Shown in pieces: positions 58,319-64,000 of a DNA stretch of 64,000 bases. Each line of letters begins with the position of its first letter. Within the stretch, counting starts at the first letter, position 1. A program made the translations under genes and the position numbers. The notes under the pieces are model-generated. The model was given only the letters and a program-made list of their open reading frames with translations, ran no database searches and had not been told where the DNA came from. Origin of the DNA: Silicimonas sp. (GTDB lineage: Bacteria; Pseudomonadota; Alphaproteobacteria; Rhodobacterales; Rhodobacteraceae); the NCBI GenBank assembly GCA_022820365.1, contig JAJEFO010000001.1:1-64000 (forward strand), written 5' to 3'.

Positions 58319-58483
58319 CTACGTTCGAGAGGTCTCGTGTGCGGCAACTATGGCAGCCTCGATCTGATCAGGCGACGCCTCAGCGATACTGGCCATGGCT
58401 TCGCCAGTCAACGGATTGACGGCCGGCAGGGTTCCACCTCCACCGACGACACGCGCTCCAGTGTTCAGCACTTTGTTTTGCAT
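58319..58483 (-). pseudogene. Aldehyde dehydrogenase N-terminal stub
   Basis: MQNKVLNTGARVVGGGGTLPAVNPLTGEAMASIAEASPDQIEAAIVAAHETSRT* ; matches only the first ~50 aa of ALDH. Confidence 0.6.
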
Positions 58484-58843
58484 GTCGTCTTTCCAGGACC
58501 GCAATTCGACTTCAACGGATCGGAGTTGTCCGACGTGCAACAAATATGACCATGAACTTGAGCCCATTGCAAAGCATGCAATCGGAAGCGAATTTCGGAA
58601 AGCGGCCAGTCACCTTGGCTCTGGCTTGGATTGGGGGCTGTACGTCCGGCACACCGAAGGATCCTGAGTCCAGAAGCGCGGAGCCAGGATGAACGTGCCG
58701 AGGCTACACAAGATTGGGAGCGGGGGGCTGCAACCAACTGCAAAGGAAAGGCAAGGCGTACTTGCCATCTCGCTTCAGGGCAGCAGACAAGAAGGCACTC
58801 AGAATCGATTGCTGTCCTGTACTTCGCCAGTAACGCGCCTGCA

Positions 58844-59617
58844 TCAACTCGCGGATGAGCGCTTTGTCACATCACGATTGCGACGCTTCAGGAGGTAGGT
58901 GTCCATGATCCAGCCATGTGCGGCACGCGCTGCTGTCCGAGCTTCGGCAATCCGTCCGGCAACCTCGTTCAAGGGGCCGCTTGCCAGGACCTGATCCTTC
59001 ATTCCGAGATACGCGCCCCACCAGACATGCAACTGGTTCGGATCGAGGTGCCGAAAGCTCAGTTCTCCATCCAGCATCACCGCAACGGTCTCCGCACCCT
59101 TGGGCCATCCTTCTTCGCGCAACCGTCGCCCGGTCGTGATCGTGACCGGCGAGTTGACCTCATTGAGCGGAATGGCATGCGCGGCGGTCAGAGCTTGCAA
59201 TGCGGTGATGCCCGGCACAACCCGGACCGTCGGCGCTGGGCGAAGTCGCGCCGCTATCCTGAGGGTGCTGTCATAGAGCGACGGGTCGCCCCAAACGAGC
59301 AACGCCACGCGCTGCACATCCCTGGCCTCAAGGGCCGCATTCCAGGCCTCGCCGATTTCGCCATGCCAGGCATCGACGCTCTCGAGATAGTCGGGGCTGG
59401 AAGCACGGACAGGCATGTCAAACTCCAGGATCCGCGATTCAGCCTCTTCGCCGAGAACGGACACGCAGATGTCCTTCTTCAATTCCGCCAGATACGCCTT
59501 TGCTGCTCCTTTCCTCGGAATCAGGATGCACTCCGCACCTCGAATCTCCGCCTCGCCCTCACGCGTCAGGTGGTCAGGGCTTCCAGTGCCGATCCCGATC
59601 AGAACCAGTTCATCCAT
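58844..59617 (-). CDS. cobF: Precorrin-6A synthase (deacetylating)
   Basis: MDELVLIGIGTGSPDHLTREGEAEIRGAECILIPRKG ... VWGDPSLYDSTLRI ... VVPGITALQALTAAHAIPLNEVNSPVTITTGR. Confidence 0.92.
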   Translation of the reverse strand: MDELVLIGIGTGSPDHLTREGEAEIRGAECILIPRKGAAKAYLAELKKDICVSVLGEEAESRILEFDMPVRASSPDYLESVDAWHGEIGEAWNAALEARDVQRVALLVWGDPSLYDSTLRIAARLRPAPTVRVVPGITALQALTAAHAIPLNEVNSPVTITTGRRLREEGWPKGAETVAVMLDGELSFRHLDPNQLHVWWGAYLGMKDQVLASGPLNEVAGRIAEARTAARAAHGWIMDTYLLKRRNRDVTKRSSAS

Positions 59618-60332
59618 CGGACAACGCGCCATAAAGAATGAGTGTCGGCGCATGGTCCGGGTCTCGCTCGCGCAGGCGGCTTGCGAGTTCGGCAACCGTG
59701 TACCTGCCGATATTCTGCTCGCTGGTAGTCACTCCCTCTGCCATCAGCGCACGCGTTTCGCCAGGCAGGCCGTGCGCCATCAAGATCTCGGCAAGGTCGG
59801 CAAAGGTGCGGCGCCCCATGTAGACAACCGTCGTTGCGTAAGCGTCGGCGAGCGCTGCAACGTTCAAGTCCCCCGGCAGCTTCCCCGCCACATCGTGACC
59901 GGTGATGAATTGCACGCGGCGTGCGGCCAGTCGCCGCGTCAACGGGATTCCTGCCTCCGCCGCTGCCGCGCAGGCGGAAGGCACGCCCGGAATGATCTCG
60001 AATTCCAGCGCCTCTGCACGAAGCGCTTCCAGTTCCTCTTCCAGCCGAGCGAAGATGCCGCCATCGCCCGACTTCAGCCGCACGATTCGCCCTCCCCGCT
60101 TCGCATAGTCGACCAGGAGGCGACTGACATGATCTTGCCGCGGCGACTTCCGGCCTGCGCGCTTGGCAACGCTTACCAAGTCCGCATCAGGTCCTGCATG
60201 TTCCAGGATCGGGCCGGATGAAAGGTCGTCATACAGGACTGCATCTGCGCGCCGCAGCCGGTCCACTGCCTTAAGCGTCAGCAGTTCCGGATCGCCCGGC
60301 CCAGAGCCCACGAAACTCACGAACCCGCTCAT
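59610..60332 (-). CDS. cobA: Uroporphyrinogen-III C-methyltransferase
   Basis: VGSGPGDPELLTLKAVDRLRRADAVLYDDL ... RLKSGDGGIFARLEEE ... GIPLTRRLAARRVQFITGH. Confidence 0.94.
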   Translation of the reverse strand: MSGFVSFVGSGPGDPELLTLKAVDRLRRADAVLYDDLSSGPILEHAGPDADLVSVAKRAGRKSPRQDHVSRLLVDYAKRGGRIVRLKSGDGGIFARLEEELEALRAEALEFEIIPGVPSACAAAAEAGIPLTRRLAARRVQFITGHDVAGKLPGDLNVAALADAYATTVVYMGRRTFADLAEILMAHGLPGETRALMAEGVTTSEQNIGRYTVAELASRLRERDPDHAPTLILYGALSDG

Positions 60333-61687
60333 GCTTCCCCCGCGATGAGGTGGAAGAATGTGCCCGTAACATGGTCGCGTGCGGATCCCGTTTCCGGCAC
60401 AGCTTTGCCGTCGGCATCAAAAACCTCGGCCAAGGGCGCGTCTGGCTGCTCAAGTATGGTCGAATAGTGAAACTCGTGACCCCTCAGCGCGCACCCGGGT
60501 CCGAAGCCAGGCATTCCGGCCACCAGGACCGCACGCCTGTAACCTAGGTGGAACTTGCGCTGCTCGTAGCTCGTCACGAGTCCGAGAAGACCCGCCATCC
60601 GATGGCTGCTGCCATCCTTGTCGACCAGCGCCTCCCCGAGCACCATGTACCCTCCGCATTCGCCGTGGACAGGTCGGGTTTCGGCATGCCTGCGCAGACC
60701 ATCCATGAACCGAGAAGAGTCCGCCAGTCGTCCTGCGTGAAGCTCCGGATATCCGCCGGGAAGCCACACGAGATCAGCCGAAGCATCGGGCGCCTCGTCC
60801 GCGAGGGGCGAAAATGGCACTACCTCCGCCCCGGCCCGTCGCCAGCCTTCGAGAAGATGCGGATAGGCAAAGGAGAACGCCGCGTCCCGCGCAAGCGCAA
60901 TCCGTTGCGCAGGTGGGTTCGGCAAGGCACCGGGCGTGGCCAGGCCGGTCGACGAGGCAATCTCGCGGAGCGCTTCAAGGTTCACATGCTCGCGAAGAAA
61001 CGCTGCATAGTCCGAAATGGCACGCTCCAGATCGGGATGCTCGACCGCTTGGATGAGGCCCAGGTGCCGTTCGGGCAGTTGCAGGTCCCCGCGCCTTGGG
61101 AGAACGCCCAGCACCGGGATGCCGACACGATCCATGCCGAGCCGCGCCAGGCGTTCATGCCTGGGACTCGCGACCCGGTTCAGGATGACGCCCGCAAAGG
61201 GCAGTTCCGGATCATAGGACTTGAACCCGAGCGCAGTCGCGGCCGCAGACTGCGCCTGACCGCCGACGTCAACAACCAGCAACACGGACCAGCCCGCCCG
61301 CCGGGCGGTCTCGGCACTGGAACCGAATCCGGAAGCGCCTCGCCCCGCAACGCCGTCAAACAGGCCCATTGAGCCTTCGGCGACGACGATGTCCGCGCCG
61401 GACGCCTCCGCCGCGATGGTGGCGAACAGGCTTTCATCCATGGCCCAGCTGTCTAGGTTGAAGGAGCGCCGTCCTGCCGCCGCCTCGTGGAAGGCGGGAT
61501 CTATGTAGTCCGGTCCGCTCTTGAAAGGCTGGACAGAAAGCCCGTCGTCACGAAGCGCCCGCAGGAGACCCAATGCAACCGTGGTCTTGCCAGTTCCTGA
61601 CGCAGGAGCGGAAACGAACAACCCGGGCGGAAGCTGAATGGGGCTCACGGCACGCATCCCCCGTCTCCGGACCCGGTCGGAATCCAT
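60329..61687 (-). CDS. cobB: Cobyrinate a,c-diamide synthase
   Basis: GLFVSAPASGTGKTTVALGLLRAL ... GLFDGVAGRGASG ... HGECGGYMVLGEALVDKDG. Confidence 0.94.
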   Translation of the reverse strand: MDSDRVRRRGMRAVSPIQLPPGLFVSAPASGTGKTTVALGLLRALRDDGLSVQPFKSGPDYIDPAFHEAAAGRRSFNLDSWAMDESLFATIAAEASGADIVVAEGSMGLFDGVAGRGASGFGSSAETARRAGWSVLLVVDVGGQAQSAAATALGFKSYDPELPFAGVILNRVASPRHERLARLGMDRVGIPVLGVLPRRGDLQLPERHLGLIQAVEHPDLERAISDYAAFLREHVNLEALREIASSTGLATPGALPNPPAQRIALARDAAFSFAYPHLLEGWRRAGAEVVPFSPLADEAPDASADLVWLPGGYPELHAGRLADSSRFMDGLRRHAETRPVHGECGGYMVLGEALVDKDGSSHRMAGLLGLVTSYEQRKFHLGYRRAVLVAGMPGFGPGCALRGHEFHYSTILEQPDAPLAEVFDADGKAVPETGSARDHVTGTFFHLIAGEA

Positions 61688-61889
61688 CTTGCAGCCCAGA
61701 CCGAGCGCACGCCTCCATGCATTGTTTCATGCCGGACCATCCAGTGCGAGGCCCCGTGACTTGACATCTACCCGCCCTGAAGATTGAGGACTTTCGGGAG
61801 GTCTGGACAACCCGGTGGCCAACCTGCCACACTCACTCCGTAGCGTCAACAAATGGAGCGCGCATTCCTCCTCGATCTGAGCGCCCGGT

Positions 61890-62438
61890 GTGGCCGGCGC
61901 GAAGGTCAGATTGAACGGGGAACGCATGATGAAAGAGAGAAAAATGACGAAGGGACGTAACACGATGAGAAGAACTCTGAGGGCGGGTTCTGCCTTGGTG
62001 CTGGCCGCTGCTCTTGGCGGCTGCATGGGGTCAAACGAATTGGCCGGCACGACGTTCGGCGGCATCGCCGGTGGCGCGATCGGCAACCAGTTCGGAAAAG
62101 GCGACGGCAAGGTTGCCGCCACCGCATTGGGTGCCGTGATCGGCGCGAGCGTTGGCGGCGCCCTGGGACGCTCCCTTGATGAACAGTCCCGGGCCATGGC
62201 CGAACAGGCGACTCTTCAGGCAGTGGCATCCGGTTCGTCGGACACCTATGTCTGGGAGAATCCCGCCAATGCCGGCGGCCCGGCCGCCGGGCAGGTAAGC
62301 GTCACCCAAGTGGGAAGCAACTCGGCAGGGCAGCCCTGCCGCGAATATGTCAGCACGGTCAGGATTGCTGGCGAGAGCGAGGAGGCCTACGGAATCGCCT
62401 GCCGGGAAGCCGACGGCAGCTGGCGAATCGTCCAATAG
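61890..62438 (+). CDS. 17-kDa-surface-antigen-type glycine-zipper lipoprotein (start may be 61929)
   Basis: LVLAAALGGCMGSNELAGTTFGGIAGGAIGNQFGKGDGKVAATALGAVIGASVGGALGRSLDEQSR; lipobox and glycine zipper. Confidence 0.85.
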   Translation: MAGAKVRLNGERMMKERKMTKGRNTMRRTLRAGSALVLAAALGGCMGSNELAGTTFGGIAGGAIGNQFGKGDGKVAATALGAVIGASVGGALGRSLDEQSRAMAEQATLQAVASGSSDTYVWENPANAGGPAAGQVSVTQVGSNSAGQPCREYVSTVRIAGESEEAYGIACREADGSWRIVQ

Positions 62439-62536
62439 AATTGGGACATCCACGAGCGGACCGGCGCTGGCGACAATGGGGTCAGCGCCCGGTCGGCTGC
62501 CCCGATGCTCGTGAAAGGGAGCAGGGCTCTTCGGGT

Positions 62537-63328
62537 CTAGTCAGGCTCAATCGAGCTTGAATGTGCATCGACAGCCGCGCGGGGCCTGTAGCGCCGATCA
62601 TAGTCAGTCGAGTACAGCGCACTCCGCCGCCCGCGCTCGTCGCCCAATGCCTTGCCGACCAGAATCAGTGCAGTCCGGGCAATGCTCTCATCCATCTCTT
62701 CCACGATGGTGGCGAACGTGCCGCGAACGATTTTCTCGTCGGGCCAGCTCGCCCGAAATACCACAGCCACGGGACAGTCCGCACCGTAGAAGGGCAGCAG
62801 TTCGGCCACGACTTCCGAAAGCCGGTGAATCGAAAGGTGGATGGCCAGCGTCGCGCCCGTCGCCGCGAATCCCGCGAGCGTCTCGCGCTCGGGCATGGCG
62901 GATGCGCGTCCGGACGTGCGAGTTAGGACGACCGACTGGGCGACTCCCGGCACGGTCAGCTCAACCCCAAGCGCGGCTGCCGCCGCAGCGAATGCCGGCA
63001 CGCCGGGCGTGATCGACACGGGTATGCCCTCGTCCCTGAGCCTCTCCATCTGCTCGTCCATGGCGGACCAGACCGAAGGGTCGCCGGAATGAAGGCGTGC
63101 CACATCCTGCCCGGCATCATGTGCAGCCAGGCACTCGGCGATGATCGCATCGAGATCAAGCGGTGCTGAGTTCACGATCCGCGCGCCTTCCGGGCAATGC
63201 GACAGGATCTCCTCAGGCACAAGCGAGCCCGCGTAGATGCACACCGGACAGGAGGCGACAAGGTCACGACCACGTAGCGTGATCAGGTCTGCGGCCCCAG
63301 GCCCGGCTCCTATGAAATGCACCGTCAT
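62537..63328 (-). CDS. cobM: Precorrin-4 C11-methyltransferase
   Basis: [40 protein letters not shown] ... [17 protein letters not shown]. Confidence 0.94.
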   Translation of the reverse strand: MTVHFIGAGPGAADLITLRGRDLVASCPVCIYAGSLVPEEILSHCPEGARIVNSAPLDLDAIIAECLAAHDAGQDVARLHSGDPSVWSAMDEQMERLRDEGIPVSITPGVPAFAAAAAALGVELTVPGVAQSVVLTRTSGRASAMPERETLAGFAATGATLAIHLSIHRLSEVVAELLPFYGADCPVAVVFRASWPDEKIVRGTFATIVEEMDESIARTALILVGKALGDERGRRSALYSTDYDRRYRPRAAVDAHSSSIEPD

Positions 63329-63383
63329 GGACAGCGCCCCTCTTCTCCCGCGATTGCGGATCGGTCCTCGGCCAAAAGCGCAT

Positions 63384-64000
63384 TCATCGCACCACGTTCC
63401 ATTGGACGACCGGGTAGGCCGCCTTCCAGCCCCGATACCGGCCGACCGGGGCGGCCTCGGCCAGTTCGACCTTGGTCAGCGTGCCGCCGAATTCGGCGTG
63501 CGCATCGGTCAGAAGCGCGCCCGTCTCGAGCGTCACGGCGTTGGCCACGACCCTCGTGCCTGGAGCAAGATTGCCCCACATCCAGTCAATGAGACCACGG
63601 TCCAGGCCACCGCCGATGAACACGGCATCCGGGGCTTCAAGGCCACCGAGCGATCCTGGAGCCTGACCCTCGATCACCACGAGCCGGTCCTGGCCAAGCG
63701 CCCTTGCATTCTTCCGGATTCGCGCGGCGCGGTCAGCGCTCATCTCTATGGCGGCCGCCTGGGTCGAGACATGCGCCATCAGCCACTCGATCGCGACCGA
63801 GCCAGAGCCCGACCCGATGTCCCAGAGCATTTCCCCCGGACGGGGAGCGAGCGTAGACAGCGTAATCGCACGGATGGGCCGCTTGGTTATCTGCCCGTCG
63901 CTTTCGAAGACATCGTCGGGCTGCCCGCTGGCAACCGACAGGCTCGTGCTTGAGCCTGCCACGTCGATCGCCACGGCGACCGGATGGGACACTCCCTTGA
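63384..64000 (-). CDS. cobL: Precorrin-6Y C5,15-methyltransferase, C-terminal (CbiT) domain; gene runs off the window
   Basis: [41 protein letters not shown]; no N-terminal CbiE part within the window and no clear start. Confidence 0.88.
   Translation of the reverse strand, partial: KGVSHPVAVAIDVAGSSTSLSVASGQPDDVFESDGQITKRPIRAITLSTLAPRPGEMLWDIGSGSGSVAIEWLMAHVSTQAAAIEMSADRAARIRKNARALGQDRLVVIEGQAPGSLGGLEAPDAVFIGGGLDRGLIDWMWGNLAPGTRVVANAVTLETGALLTDAHAEFGGTLTKVELAEAAPVGRYRGWKAAYPVVQWNVVR

Noticed and set aside
62464-62488. GCGCTG...CAGCGC inverted repeat after the lipoprotein gene as a terminator
   Set aside because: Only a 6-bp stem with a 13-nt loop and no U-tract; not strong enough to annotate.

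Overview
The window is about 64 kb of a high-GC alphaproteobacterial chromosome, with gene content and order resembling Rhodobacterales/Roseobacter-type genomes (taxonomy inferred from gene content only). Ordinary content: guaB; an alpha-glucoside operon (aglEFGAK-like) with a divergent LacI-type regulator and a glucokinase; HNH endonuclease, esterase and AlkA-like glycosylase genes; two MFS transporters; a YejA-like solute-binding protein; rlmB and tRNA-Tyr(GUA). There are two toxin-antitoxin loci, an acyl-CoA catabolic block, a C1/methyl-group catabolic block (two MttB-family proteins, a DmdA-like GcvT-family protein, HIU hydrolase, a TPP enzyme, an old-yellow-enzyme-type demethylase), a cobalamin riboswitch followed by cbtB-cbtA, and a cobalamin biosynthesis run (cobF, cobA, cobB, cobM, cobL'). 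The most interesting system is a two-gene translationally coupled operon at about 24.85-34.48 kb. It encodes a mono-modular, highly reducing type I PKS (KS-AT-DH-[degenerate MT-like]-ER-KR-ACP) followed by an unusual single-protein fusion of a thioester reductase and a PAPS-type sulfotransferase. This operon sits just downstream of tRNA-Tyr, and a truncated tyrosine-recombinase gene plus a TOPRIM-like remnant lie on the far side, so it looks like a decayed tRNA-associated island that may make a sulfated fatty/polyketide alcohol. The window also holds many gene remnants: rsmB cut by a tandem-repeat terminus, a GAPDH-ArsJ chimera, higB with an in-frame TGA, a selenium-binding protein pseudogene fused to a CoA-binding gene, and an aldehyde dehydrogenase stub. 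All calls come from reading the sequence and supplied translations; no database search was run.
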